A stretch of DNA of 64,000 nucleotides from Flavobacteria bacterium GWA2_35_26. GTDB lineage: Bacteria > Bacteroidota > Bacteroidia > Flavobacteriales > Flavobacteriaceae. Both the position numbers and the translations under genes were made by a program. Below the pieces are notes generated by a model. That model was not told where the DNA came from. It did no database searches and saw nothing but the letters and a program-made list of their open reading frames with translations. The first letter of the stretch is position 1. The number at the start of each line of letters is the position of its first letter. The stretch spans positions 1 through 64,000 of the forward strand of contig MGWH01000002.1 in assembly GCA_001800905.1 (NCBI GenBank), read 5' to 3'. Shown here piece after piece: positions 53,139-63,023 of this stretch.

Positions 53139-53282
53139 AGGTAATATAATTTAGAAAAAAGCAAAAAGTACTTTAATCAATACGTTTAACTTGCAAATTA
53201 ACATTTTATAAATTAAAAACACTATACCCACTTTTAGTGATATTTCTATTTAAATCAGTACCTTATAAAAATATTTACAAAA

Positions 53283-53316
53283 AAAAGCGCCCTATTGAAA
53301 TGCAATAGGGCGCTTC
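53283..53316 (-). terminator. Intrinsic terminator downstream of the aldehyde dehydrogenase gene
   Basis: gcgccctattg-aaatg-caatagggcgc, T-run on the minus strand. Confidence 0.85.
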
Positions 53317-53335
53317 CATTATATAGCAATACCAC

Positions 53336-54916
53336 TTATAAAATATAATCCGTATTGATAAAATTAGACTCTTTACTATTTAATAATTCTTGTAAGATGG
53401 CATTGTTATACTCGTTGTCTTTTGAGGCAACAAAAGTTCGAATAGAAAACGAACGCAAGGCATCGTGAATACTCAAGGTTCCTACTGCAGAATCTTTACG
53501 ACCTGTAAATGGGAAAACATCAGGTCCTCGTTGACAAGAGCTATTCAAGTTTACTCTACATACTAAATTGACCAAGGTATCAATAAGCGGTGCAATCGTT
53601 TTAATATCTTTTCCAAACAAACTCACTTGCTGTCCGTAATTGGATTCCGCCATATCATTCAATGGCTCTTGAATGTCTTTAAAAGAAATGATGGGCACTA
53701 CTGGACCAAATTGCTCCTCGTGGTACACACGCATGTTTTTGTTCACTGGGTACAAAACTGCTGGAAAAATAAAGTTATCGCTATGTTCTCCTCCTTTTGC
53801 ATTCAAAATTTGAGCGCCATGAGCTTTTGCATCGTCAATCAATTCTTGAATATAAGCTGGTTTTTCTTTTTCAGGAAGTGGCGTCAACATCACGCCTTTT
53901 TCCCATGGATTTCCAAAAGCCAATGCATCTACTTTTGCAGCAAAACGCGTATTGAATTCTTGTGCAATCGATTCATGAACATACAATACTTTTAAAGCCG
54001 TACATCGCTGCCCGTTAAATGACAACGAACCTGTAATACATTCTTGAATAGCCAAATCCAAATCGGCGTCTGGCAAAATAATCGCAGGATTTTTTGCTTC
54101 TAATCCTAAAATCAAACGCAATCTGTTTTTATTGGGGTGTTGGTCTTGCAACGCAATCGCTGATGTACTGTTTCCAATCAAAGCCAAAACGCCAACTTTT
54201 CCAGATTTCATTATTGGCGAAGCCACTTCTCTACCTCTACCGTAAATTATATTGATGGCTCCTTTGGGGAAGCTACTTCTAAACGCTTCTAAAAGTGGTG
54301 ATAATAATAACACACCGTGTTTCGCTGGTTTAAAAACTACCGGATTACCCATAATCAAAGCAGGAATCAACAAAGAGAAGGTTTCATTCAAAGGGTAATT
54401 ATACGGTCCAAGACACAAAACTACACCTAAAGGTCCTCTACGAACCATGGCGTGAATACCCTGCACTTTACTAAAATGAGCACTTCGACTGTTCAATTCT
54501 TTCAAACTATCAATCGTATCGTAAATGTACTCCACCGTTCTGTCAAATTCTTTTTCAGAATCGCCAAGGGTTTTTCCAATTTCCCACATTAATAATTTGA
54601 CCACTTCGGCACGAGTGTCTTTCATTTTAGTAACAAAATCTTCCATGCATTGAATGCGATCCACGACCTTCATAGTGGGCCATAAACCTTGACCGTTATT
54701 GAACGCTAAATCAGCCGATTCAACTGCTTCCATCGCTTCTTTTTCACCCATTGCTGGAATACTCCCTAACAAAGTGGGTGCATAGTCAGCCGTAGAAGAA
54801 ATAGTAGAATAAACTGGCGTAGTTGCACCAGTCCATTTTTTTAATTCGCCATGAACTAAATAGGTATCTTGGGTCAAGGGCGAAGTAATTTGAAATTCTT
54901 GAGGAATTGTACTCAT
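53336..54916 (-). CDS. Aldehyde dehydrogenase, likely NADP-dependent glyceraldehyde-3-phosphate dehydrogenase type
   Basis: 526 aa; [64 protein letters not shown]. Confidence 0.85.
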   Translation of the reverse strand: MSTIPQEFQITSPLTQDTYLVHGELKKWTGATTPVYSTISSTADYAPTLLGSIPAMGEKEAMEAVESADLAFNNGQGLWPTMKVVDRIQCMEDFVTKMKDTRAEVVKLLMWEIGKTLGDSEKEFDRTVEYIYDTIDSLKELNSRSAHFSKVQGIHAMVRRGPLGVVLCLGPYNYPLNETFSLLIPALIMGNPVVFKPAKHGVLLLSPLLEAFRSSFPKGAINIIYGRGREVASPIMKSGKVGVLALIGNSTSAIALQDQHPNKNRLRLILGLEAKNPAIILPDADLDLAIQECITGSLSFNGQRCTALKVLYVHESIAQEFNTRFAAKVDALAFGNPWEKGVMLTPLPEKEKPAYIQELIDDAKAHGAQILNAKGGEHSDNFIFPAVLYPVNKNMRVYHEEQFGPVVPIISFKDIQEPLNDMAESNYGQQVSLFGKDIKTIAPLIDTLVNLVCRVNLNSSCQRGPDVFPFTGRKDSAVGTLSIHDALRSFSIRTFVASKDNEYNNAILQELLNSKESNFINTDYIL

Positions 54917-54945
54917 AGTAGGTTGTTGTGTTGTTGTTTAGTAAT

Positions 54946-55257
54946 TTAGGGTTCAACGATGTCGCCGTCCCATTCGATAATTCCACCTAATAAGTTATAG
55001 GTATTTTCAAAACCCAATTCGTTCATGATCGCACAGGCATTAGCGCTTCTAGCTCCAGAACGACAATAAACATAATAGTTTTTGGACTTGTCCAAAGTTT
55101 CTAAATCAGCTACAAATGCAGCACCTTGATGAAAATCATAATTAATAGCACCTGCAATATATCCTTCTTCAAATTCCATGGCTGTTCTCACATCAAGTAT
55201 AACAGCATTTTCGTCTGACTCAAATTGAGCAATCCAATCTTCTTGTGTTAAATTCAT
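54946..55257 (-). CDS. Rhodanese-like domain protein
   Basis: 103 aa; VILDVRTAMEFEEGYIAGAINYD, VYCRSGARSANACAIMNELGF. Confidence 0.9.
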   Translation of the reverse strand: MNLTQEDWIAQFESDENAVILDVRTAMEFEEGYIAGAINYDFHQGAAFVADLETLDKSKNYYVYCRSGARSANACAIMNELGFENTYNLLGGIIEWDGDIVEP

Positions 55258-55514
55258 ATCAAATAATTTTGTTTTTGTAAAAATACGATGTTTTTAGTAA
55301 ACAACAGATGAGACTGTTACGAATTGAAAACTAATTTCACGAAAACGATTTCCAGATTTCATTATATTCAATAAATGGCTCTTTCGGCCAAATTCTTTTG
55401 AAGAATTAGTTACCAATTAGATTAAAATTAATCGTATTTGATAGTTGGATAAATCCAATTTAGTCCCATTCTTAACTTTAGATAATATTTTTTGGAAAAG
55501 AGATAAGCTAAGAC

Positions 55515-55534
55515 TGTGACAAATGTTACATTTG
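55515..55534. promoter_or_regulatory. Candidate CRP/FNR-type operator
   Basis: TGTGACAAATGTTACA (55515-55530); also perfect palindrome caaatgt-t-acatttg (55520-55534); 45 nt upstream of the TauE/SafE start. Confidence 0.45.
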
Positions 55535-55578
55535 ATATGATTCAAAATGTTCATTTTTGTGATTAAAAATATCGAAAT

Positions 55579-56367
55579 ATGGAATACATCGGCTACTTTG
55601 CATCAATAATTATAGGACTATCCCTTGGTTTAATAGGAGGTGGCGGATCTATTTTAACCATACCTATATTGGTCTATTTATTCAAAATTGATCCTGAATT
55701 AGCTACCAGTTATTCCTTATTCATTGTAGGAATTACTTCTTTATCAGGTTGCATTAGCCATTATCGAATGGGAAATCTACAAATAAAAGCGGCCTTGTAC
55801 TTTGCCGTACCTTCAATATTTTCAATATTAATTATTCGTGAAGTAATTTTTCCTCAAATCGCCGAAACACTATTTTCGATAGCTTCCTATACTGTATCGA
55901 AAAGTTTCATAATCATGATTGTTTTCTCATTGCTAATGATGGCAGCTTCTATATCCATGATTAGAAAAAGCAAAGAAGTAACAACAACTGGAAAAACCAA
56001 TTATGTTCAATTGGGAGTGATTGGGTTTTTCGTAGGAATAGTAACTGGTTTCCTAGGTGCTGGAGGCGGATTTTTAATTATTCCAGCTTTGTTATTTTTT
56101 GCAAAATTACCGATGAAACAAGCCATTGGAACCTCTTTACTTATTATCTTCATCAACTCTAGTATTGGATTTGGTGGCGACTTATATATAGGAACTCCCA
56201 TAGATTATGGTTTCCTTTTAATTATTTCAGGCATTGCCTTTATAGGAATGCTCATTGGAACACAATTATCAAAACGAATTGATAGTAGCCAACTCAAACC
56301 AATTTTTGGTTGGTTTATTCTCATTATGGGAATCTATATAATTACCAAAGAAATTTTCTTTGCTTAA
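55579..56367 (+). CDS. Sulfite exporter TauE/SafE family protein
   Basis: 262 aa; IIGLSLGLIGGGGSILTIPILVYL, GIVTGFLGAGGGFLIIPALL. Confidence 0.9.
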   Translation: MEYIGYFASIIIGLSLGLIGGGGSILTIPILVYLFKIDPELATSYSLFIVGITSLSGCISHYRMGNLQIKAALYFAVPSIFSILIIREVIFPQIAETLFSIASYTVSKSFIIMIVFSLLMMAASISMIRKSKEVTTTGKTNYVQLGVIGFFVGIVTGFLGAGGGFLIIPALLFFAKLPMKQAIGTSLLIIFINSSIGFGGDLYIGTPIDYGFLLIISGIAFIGMLIGTQLSKRIDSSQLKPIFGWFILIMGIYIITKEIFFA

Positions 56368-56443
56368 ATCTCAAACACATAAAATCAATTTTTAAAATCT
56401 AAAATCTGAATTACATCTGTAATCAAAAAAGGAAATTACACTC

Positions 56444-57859
56444 ATGCAAATAGAACAAATTTATACTGGATGTTTAGCACAAGGTGCGTATTATATTACT
56501 TCTAATGGAGAAGCAGCGATTATTGATCCGCTTCGTGAAGTACAACCGTATTTGGATCGATTGGAGCGCGACAAAGTAAGCTTAAAATACATTTTTGAAA
56601 CGCATTTCCATGCTGATTTCGTTTCGGGTCACGTAGATTTAGCTAAAGCGACCAACGCAAAAATTGTATACGGTCCAACTGCTAAACCTGAATTTGAAGC
56701 TATTGTTGCCGATGATGAACAAATTTTTGAAGTGGGAAAAATCAAAATTAAAGTACTACACACTCCAGGTCACACCATGGAAAGTACTACTTTCTTATTG
56801 ATTGACGAAAACGGAAAAGACCACGCCATTTTCTCTGGAGACACTTTGTTTATTGGTGATGTAGGTCGTCCTGACTTGGCACAAAAAGCCGCTTCAATGA
56901 CTCAAGAAGAATTAGCAGGCACTTTGTTCCATTCGCTTCGAAACAAAATCATGACTTTGGCAAATGATGTCATTGTATATCCTGCTCACGGTGCTGGAAG
57001 TGCTTGTGGTAAAAACATGAGTAAAGAAACAGTTTCAACTGTGGGTAACCAAAAAGCAACCAATTATGCCTTGAGAGCCAATATGACTGAAGCCGAATTC
57101 ATCAAAGAAGTAACAGATGGTTTATTGCCTCCACCTGCTTATTTTGGGATGAATGTAGCCATGAACAAAAAAGGATACGAAAGTTTCGAAACCGTTTTAA
57201 ACAACGGAATGCGTGCTATTCCTGTAGCTCAATTAGAGCTAATGGTAGAAGAAACCAGAGCATTACTACTAGATACTCGTAACAATGGAGAGTTTGCTCA
57301 AGGATTCATTCCTCAGTCGATAAACATTGGCATCGATGGCGATTTTGCTCCATGGGTAGGTGCTTTAATTGCCGATGTAAAACAACCTATTATATTAGTT
57401 ACTCCAAATGGACGTGAGGAAGAAACGGTAACTCGTTTGAGCCGTGTTGGTTTTGACAACCTAATCGGGCATTTAGAAGGCGGATTCGAGGATTGGAAAA
57501 AAGCAGGTCACGAAATGGATACTGTTAACCGAATTTCGGCGGAAGAGTTTGAAAAACAAGTGACTATTGGCGAAAGCAAAATCATAGATATTCGTAAAGA
57601 AAGTGAATACGAAGCCGAACATATCGAAGACGCTTATAGCAAACCTTTGGCATATATCAACGAATGGGTTAAAGACATCAATCCAGAAGAACATTTCTTC
57701 TTGCATTGTGCCGGTGGGTATCGTTCCATGATTGCTGCTTCTATTTTAGAAGCGCGCGGATTCAGAAACTTTAGTGAAGTAGCAGGCGGTTTTAATGCAA
57801 TTGCTAAAACAACTGTTCCTAAAACTAATTTTGTTTGCCAAAGTAAAGTGTTGAAATAA
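56444..57859 (+). CDS. MBL-fold hydrolase with two rhodanese domains (persulfide dioxygenase-like)
   Basis: 471 aa; FETHFHADFVSGHVDLA, HTPGHTMEST, FSGDTLFIGDVGRPDL, C-terminal HCAGGYRSMIAASIL. Confidence 0.9.
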   Translation: MQIEQIYTGCLAQGAYYITSNGEAAIIDPLREVQPYLDRLERDKVSLKYIFETHFHADFVSGHVDLAKATNAKIVYGPTAKPEFEAIVADDEQIFEVGKIKIKVLHTPGHTMESTTFLLIDENGKDHAIFSGDTLFIGDVGRPDLAQKAASMTQEELAGTLFHSLRNKIMTLANDVIVYPAHGAGSACGKNMSKETVSTVGNQKATNYALRANMTEAEFIKEVTDGLLPPPAYFGMNVAMNKKGYESFETVLNNGMRAIPVAQLELMVEETRALLLDTRNNGEFAQGFIPQSINIGIDGDFAPWVGALIADVKQPIILVTPNGREEETVTRLSRVGFDNLIGHLEGGFEDWKKAGHEMDTVNRISAEEFEKQVTIGESKIIDIRKESEYEAEHIEDAYSKPLAYINEWVKDINPEEHFFLHCAGGYRSMIAASILEARGFRNFSEVAGGFNAIAKTTVPKTNFVCQSKVLK

Positions 57860-57882
57860 AACGAATTAACAAATCATTTTTT

Positions 57883-58077
57883 ATGAAGAATTTGCTTTTA
57901 ACCAATTGGCATTTGATGCGTTGGGTGCGTTTAGCCTTTGCTATTTTTCTTTTCAGTCAAGCCTATATATTGAGAGAATGGGGATTTGTCGCTTTTGGAG
58001 CTTTCTTCTTATTTCAAGTGATTTTTAATATGGGTTGCGGACCAAATGGTTGCGCTGTGCCCAATTCAAAAAAATAA
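57883..58077 (+). CDS. Small membrane protein (DUF2892-like) with terminal C-x4-C
   Basis: 64 aa; LRWVRLAFAIFLF-type TM; ends FNMGCGPNGCAVPNSKK. Confidence 0.7.
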   Translation: MKNLLLTNWHLMRWVRLAFAIFLFSQAYILREWGFVAFGAFFLFQVIFNMGCGPNGCAVPNSKK

Positions 58078-58080
58078 ATT

Positions 58081-58380
58081 ATGGGAAACTTTAATCAAAT
58101 CATACAATCTGACCAACCGGTATTAGTAGACTTTTTTGCTACTTGGTGTGGTCCTTGCCAAATGTTAGGCCCTATTTTAACTGAGGTAAAAACCAATTTA
58201 GGCGAGCGCATCTCTATCATTAAGATTGATGTCGATAAAAACCAAGCCGTTGCAGCTCAATATCAAGTTCGCGGTGTGCCAACGATGATTTTATTCCAAA
58301 ATGGGAAGCAGTTATGGCGACAATCAGGGGTGCTTTCTAAAGAAGATTTAATAAAAGTAATTCTTGAAAAAAGTAACTAA
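58081..58380 (+). CDS. Thioredoxin
   Basis: 99 aa; VLVDFFATWCGPCQMLGPIL, RGVPTMILFQNGKQL. Confidence 0.93.
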   Translation: MGNFNQIIQSDQPVLVDFFATWCGPCQMLGPILTEVKTNLGERISIIKIDVDKNQAVAAQYQVRGVPTMILFQNGKQLWRQSGVLSKEDLIKVILEKSN

Positions 58381-58574
58381 TGACTAAGAAAGCCTTACTT
58401 CTAACCGGTATCGGAATTGCTATTGGCGCCTTTGCCGGTTATGGGTATTATTTTTACATAGGTTGTGCCTCTGGTACTTGTGCCATTACTTCAAAACCTC
58501 TCAACTCCACACTCTACGGAGCACTTATGGGCGGATTAATTTTCAATATGTTTGTGAAGGATACCAAAAAGTAA
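58380..58574 (+). CDS. DUF6132-like small membrane protein
   Basis: 64 aa; GIGIAIGAFAGYGYYFYIGCASGTCAITSKPLNSTLYGALMGGLIFNMF; overlaps thioredoxin stop. Confidence 0.75.
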   Translation: MTKKALLLTGIGIAIGAFAGYGYYFYIGCASGTCAITSKPLNSTLYGALMGGLIFNMFVKDTKK

Positions 58575-58766
58575 ATAGTTACTTAACAATAGAATCCCCA
58601 CTTATGAGTGTCTATTTTAGTAAAACATCCATTTAAATAGATTTTAATTCTTGTGAACTATTAAATGATATATGTAAGTTTATTTAAATTTGATAAAAAT
58701 TATTTGTTCTCATCTCTAAAAAAGAATTGGAAACTAATAAAACTAGCATACTGAAAATAATAAATC

Positions 58767-59006
58767 ATGTGGAAAGAAGAAAACAACCTACTGCATCGCA
58801 GCTTTGAATTTAGAAATTTTGTAGAGGCTTTTGCTTTTATGACAAAGGTTGCTTTTGCAGCAGAAAAAATAGGTCATCATCCTAACTGGACTAATGTGTA
58901 CAACAAGGTACACATCCAATTATGTACCCATGATGCAAATGATACTATTACTGAAAAAGACATTCAGCTTGCAAAGGAAATTGATGCTATCTTCAATAAG
59001 GGATAA
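58767..59006 (+). CDS. 4a-hydroxytetrahydrobiopterin dehydratase
   Basis: 79 aa; FRNFVEAFAFMTKVAFAAEKIGHHPNWTNVYNKVHIQLCTHDAND. Confidence 0.9.
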   Translation: MWKEENNLLHRSFEFRNFVEAFAFMTKVAFAAEKIGHHPNWTNVYNKVHIQLCTHDANDTITEKDIQLAKEIDAIFNKG

Positions 59007-59193
59007 TTTATTGAACAAAGAGTTAAGCATACTTGTTGTACAAGCGACTCGAAAAATACAACTCGAAAAAACAAAACTCGTTTTGATTTTAGCACTATCA
59101 TTTTTTATATTTTTGATAAACTAATTAAACTGACGTTTGTCAGACATATACACAATTTAGCGATAATTGTAAAACAAAACTAAATTCTTCAAG

Positions 59194-59568
59194 ATGAATA
59201 AATTCATTAAACTAAATCTAATTCTCGGAGCAACTTTATTTTTTGCTTCTTGCGCAACTTCAATGTCACCAATAGAAGTCAATAACACCTTACCTACTCT
59301 CACTAAATCAAAATACATAACGCAAGCGCAGGCGCAAGAATCTACAAAAACAAACAGTTGTAGGTATCTAGTTAAAGGCAGAAAATATAGTGCTCCAATT
59401 GGTTTAACAAGTAAGGATGATTTAAGAAACGGTGCTAGAGGAATAGATGAATGGGTGAAATTAGATGGTGGAAATGCTTATGTACTTACAAATTTTAATT
59501 GGATAACTGTTGATCACAATGGCTCAACACAACTTCACATAGAATTTGACACAATGTTATGTGAATAA
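59194..59568 (+). CDS. Hypothetical lipoprotein
   Basis: 124 aa; lipobox LGATLFFASCATS. Confidence 0.65.
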   Translation: MNKFIKLNLILGATLFFASCATSMSPIEVNNTLPTLTKSKYITQAQAQESTKTNSCRYLVKGRKYSAPIGLTSKDDLRNGARGIDEWVKLDGGNAYVLTNFNWITVDHNGSTQLHIEFDTMLCE

Positions 59569-59579
59569 CAACTATCGCT

Positions 59580-59705
59580 AACAGACGTTTCAAGAAAAGG
59601 CGAAAAATGTGCAAAATTCAAATTTTTCATTCGCAAGAATTTTTATCTTAGAGGAAAATATGCCGTTAAGAAGTTCGCCACTAAATGAAGCGACGAAACG
59701 TTATT
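59580..59705. repeat. attC-like multi-helix hairpin element
   Basis: Nested complementary arms: gacgtttc 59584-59591/gaaacgtt 59695-59702; ggcgaa 59599-59604/ttcgcc 59674-59679; aaaattc 59613-59619/gaatttt 59637-59643. Confidence 0.5.
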
Positions 59706-59720
59706 ATGGTTATAAAAAAT

Positions 59721-60110
59721 CTACACCCTCGCCTTCAACTCCGCAGCGTCAATATCGCTGTGCGAAGCATCGTAAATTGATTTTCCTTCTTTAATCAAAA
59801 GCAATTGCGGTGATTGGTGGTAGACATCAAATCGAGTTGCAATTTCATTCGAAATATCCCTGTGATTCAGTAAGTCCAAAAAATAAGGCGTTACACTGCC
59901 TTCCAAATCAAACTCGTTCTCAAATTGTTTCAACGCCATGCGGCTAATACTACAACGGGTACTGTGTTTAAAAATTGCTACCGGTTGTTGGTGAGACAAT
60001 TCCATAATCTCGTTCAATTGTCCCAAATCAGTCAATGGAATCCAATTGATTTTGGATGCATTATTGTTTTTATTTTCTGAATCTCCAAAAATAGAAGTAA
60101 ATAAAGTCAT
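59721..60110 (-). CDS. ytxJ: Bacillithiol system redox-active protein YtxJ
   Basis: MTLFTSIFGDSENKNNNASKINWIPLTDLGQLNEIMELSHQQPVAIFKHSTRCSISRMALKQFE; start ATG at 60110. Confidence 0.9.
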   Translation of the reverse strand: MTLFTSIFGDSENKNNNASKINWIPLTDLGQLNEIMELSHQQPVAIFKHSTRCSISRMALKQFENEFDLEGSVTPYFLDLLNHRDISNEIATRFDVYHQSPQLLLIKEGKSIYDASHSDIDAAELKARV

Positions 60111-60138
60111 TTTGTCGGTTTTAAAGTCATTTTGTCGG
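60102..60138. repeat. Tandem 17-bp direct repeat with 20-bp period
   Basis: taaagtcattttgtcgg at 60102-60118 and 60122-60138. Confidence 0.92.
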
Positions 60139-60255
60139 CTGTAATCCCTTGGCATACGCCAAATTGACGTAAATTTAGAAGTGGAATAACAATTGACGAT
60201 TTTGATGCGAAGTTAATTATTTAACCCCAAATAATAATTTAAAAAAAAGACAAAA

Positions 60256-62859
60256 ATGAACATCAATAAATTTACCACCAAATCGCAAGAGGCCATCCAA
60301 CTTTCGCAACAAATAGCGCAAGGATTGGGTCAGCAACAAATAGAAAACGAACACCTTTTCAAAGCACTTTTAGAAGTGGACGAAAATGTAACGCCTTTTC
60401 TACTCAAAAAACTAAACGTGAATGTGCAGCTTTTCAAACAAATCTTGGAAAGTACCATTCAAAGTTTTCCAAAAGTTTCTGGCGGCGATATTATGTTGTC
60501 CAGAACCGCTAACACTACCTTAAACGAAGCCGAAATCTTGGCCGGAAAAATGAACGACGAATTCGTTTCGGTAGAACATTTGGTATTGGCTATTTTTGGT
60601 TCCAAAAGCAAAATTGCCCAAATTCTAAAAGACCAAGGCGTAACCGAAAAAGGATTGAAAGCCGCCATTGAAGAAATGAGAAAAGGCGAAAGAGTGACCT
60701 CTGCCTCTGCCGAAGAAACCTACAACGCCTTAAACAAATATGCCAAAAACCTGAATAATTTAGCCCGAAGCGGCAAATTAGATCCAGTCATTGGTCGTGA
60801 TGAAGAAATTCGTCGTGTGCTGCAAATTCTAACCCGACGAACCAAAAACAACCCCATGTTAGTGGGTGAACCTGGCGTGGGTAAAACGGCTATCGCAGAA
60901 GGATTAGCACACCGAATTGTGGATGGTGACGTACCCGAAAACCTAAAAGATAAAATCATCTTCTCACTTGATATGGGGGCCTTGATTGCAGGTGCCAAAT
61001 ACAAAGGGGAATTTGAAGAACGTTTGAAGTCTGTCGTGAAAGAAGTGACCGCTGCCGAAGGCGATATTGTTCTTTTCATTGACGAAATCCACACTTTGGT
61101 GGGTGCTGGCGGTGGCGAAGGCGCCATGGATGCGGCTAATATTTTAAAACCCGCTTTAGCGCGTGGCGAATTGCGTGCGATTGGAGCAACTACTTTGGAC
61201 GAATACCAAAAATATTTTGAAAAAGACAAAGCCCTTGAAAGACGTTTCCAAAAAATAATTGTGGAAGAACCGGATACCGAAAGTGCCATTTCGATCTTGC
61301 GTGGAATCAAAGAAAAATACGAAACGCACCACAAAGTACAAATCAAAGACGAAGCCATTATTGCTGCGGTAGAATTATCGCAACGTTATATTACCAATCG
61401 TTTTCTTCCGGACAAAGCGATTGATTTAATTGACGAAGCGGCATCTAAACTGCGAATGGAAATCAATTCAAAACCCGAAGAATTAGACGTTTTGGATCGA
61501 AAAATCATGCAGTTGGAAATCGAAATTGAAGCCATCAAACGCGAAAAAGACGAAAGCAAACTAAAAGTCTTGGGATTGGAATTAGCCAACTTGAAAGAAG
61601 ACCGCAACGAGATATATGCCAAATGGAAATCGGAAAAAGATGTGGTAGATAATATTCAAGCGGTAAAAACAGAAATAGAAGACTTCAAATACGAAGCCGA
61701 ACGCGCGGAACGTGATGGCGACTACGGAAAAGTAGCCGAAATTCGTTACGGAAAAATCAAGGAAGCACAGGAACGTTTGGACGCTTTGGTGAAACAATTG
61801 CAAGAAAATCAGTCGGGAACTTCTTTGATCAAAGAAGTCGTTACCCGAGAAGATATTGCTGAAGTAGTCGCTAAATGGACCGGAATTCCAGTAATGAAAA
61901 TGCTCCAAGGCGAAAGAGAAAAACTCTTGAAATTAGAAGACGAATTACACAAACGCGTGGTAGGTCAAGAAGAAGCTATTGAAGCAGTAAGTGATGCGGT
62001 ACGAAGAAGTCGCGCTGGTTTGCAAGACATGAAAAAGCCTGTGGGCACTTTCCTTTTCTTGGGAACAACGGGAGTGGGTAAAACGGAATTGGCGAAAGCC
62101 CTAGCGGAATATTTATTTGACGATGAAAACGCCATGACCCGAATTGACATGAGCGAATACCAAGAACGCCACTCGGTAAGTCGTTTGGTAGGAGCGCCTC
62201 CAGGATATGTAGGCTATGACGAAGGTGGACAATTGACCGAAGCCGTTCGAAGAAAACCCTACTCTGTGATCTTGTTGGACGAAATTGAAAAAGCACATCC
62301 GGATACCTTTAACATCTTGTTGCAAGTCTTAGACGAAGGACGTTTGACCGATAACAAAGGACGTCTGGCCGACTTCAAAAACACGATTATCATTATGACA
62401 TCGAATATGGGTAGCCAAATTATTCAAGATAAATTCGAAAACTTGAAAGGCGGAATCGAAGCGGCAACAGAGTCAGCCAAAGTGGAAGTTTTGGGTTTAT
62501 TGAAACAAACCGTCCGACCTGAATTCATCAACCGTATTGACGAAATTGTAATGTTCACGCCTTTGACCCATGCTAATATCGCGCAAATCGTAGGTTTACA
62601 ATTGAAATCGGTAACCAAAATGTTAGCACAACAAGGCATTACCATGGATGCTACACCGGAAGCGATTGACTATTTATCTCAAAAAGGCTACGATCCACAA
62701 TTTGGTGCAAGACCCGTAAAACGAGTGATTCAAAGAGAAGTTTTGAACCAATTGTCAAAAGAAATATTGGCGGGTACGGTCAAAACAGAAAGTATTATAC
62801 TTTTAGACGCCTTTGACGGACAATTGGTCTTTAGAAATCAAGGCGAATTGGTATCTTAG
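60256..62859 (+). CDS. clpB: ATP-dependent chaperone ClpB
   Basis: 867 aa; Clp_N repeats, GEPGVGKTAIAEGLA, coiled-coil M domain, GTTGVGKTELAKALAEYLFDDE. Confidence 0.97.
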   Translation: MNINKFTTKSQEAIQLSQQIAQGLGQQQIENEHLFKALLEVDENVTPFLLKKLNVNVQLFKQILESTIQSFPKVSGGDIMLSRTANTTLNEAEILAGKMNDEFVSVEHLVLAIFGSKSKIAQILKDQGVTEKGLKAAIEEMRKGERVTSASAEETYNALNKYAKNLNNLARSGKLDPVIGRDEEIRRVLQILTRRTKNNPMLVGEPGVGKTAIAEGLAHRIVDGDVPENLKDKIIFSLDMGALIAGAKYKGEFEERLKSVVKEVTAAEGDIVLFIDEIHTLVGAGGGEGAMDAANILKPALARGELRAIGATTLDEYQKYFEKDKALERRFQKIIVEEPDTESAISILRGIKEKYETHHKVQIKDEAIIAAVELSQRYITNRFLPDKAIDLIDEAASKLRMEINSKPEELDVLDRKIMQLEIEIEAIKREKDESKLKVLGLELANLKEDRNEIYAKWKSEKDVVDNIQAVKTEIEDFKYEAERAERDGDYGKVAEIRYGKIKEAQERLDALVKQLQENQSGTSLIKEVVTREDIAEVVAKWTGIPVMKMLQGEREKLLKLEDELHKRVVGQEEAIEAVSDAVRRSRAGLQDMKKPVGTFLFLGTTGVGKTELAKALAEYLFDDENAMTRIDMSEYQERHSVSRLVGAPPGYVGYDEGGQLTEAVRRKPYSVILLDEIEKAHPDTFNILLQVLDEGRLTDNKGRLADFKNTIIIMTSNMGSQIIQDKFENLKGGIEAATESAKVEVLGLLKQTVRPEFINRIDEIVMFTPLTHANIAQIVGLQLKSVTKMLAQQGITMDATPEAIDYLSQKGYDPQFGARPVKRVIQREVLNQLSKEILAGTVKTESIILLDAFDGQLVFRNQGELVS

Positions 62860-62876
62860 CCCAAACTTAATTTAAC

Positions 62877-62916
62877 AAAAAAGCGAGAAAAATATATTTT
62901 TTTTTCTCGCTTTTGT
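62877..62916 (+). terminator. Intrinsic terminator after clpB
   Basis: aaaaagcgagaaaaatatatttttttttctcgctttt. Confidence 0.8.
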
Positions 62917-62918
62917 AT

Positions 62919-62948
62919 TTGCTTAATCGAATAACCTTTATATATTTG
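62919..62948 (+). promoter_or_regulatory. Bacteroidota-type promoter of trp operon leader
   Basis: TTG (62919-62921), 19-nt spacer, TATATTTG (62941-62948). Confidence 0.7.
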
Positions 62949-62966
62949 TCTTAACATAAAAAAATT

Positions 62967-63023
62967 ATGATAACAAATACAAACAATACTTGGTGGTGGA
63001 ACAATTTACGTCAGTCGTCGTGA
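62967..63023 (+). CDS. trp operon leader peptide, 18 aa (MITNTNNTWWWNNLRQSS)
   Basis: Short ORF absent from the track with TGG-TGG-TGG at 62991-62999, between promoter and terminator upstream of trpE. Confidence 0.88.
   Translation: MITNTNNTWWWNNLRQSS

Noticed and set aside
58894-59124. 76-aa ORF overlapping the pterin dehydratase
   Set aside because: Alternative frame over a confident CDS.
59130-59143. ctgac-gttt-gtcag inverted repeat as a TetR-type operator
   Set aside because: Arms are only 5 bp and no regulator is nearby; its similarity to the left arm of the downstream hairpin is a better lead.
59609-59794. 61-aa ORF between lipoprotein and ytxJ
   Set aside because: Lies in the hairpin element and overlaps the ytxJ 3' end antisense; no coding character.
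60720-61358. 212-aa minus-strand ORF inside clpB
   Set aside because: Antisense to the highly conserved ClpB; chance open frame from codon bias.
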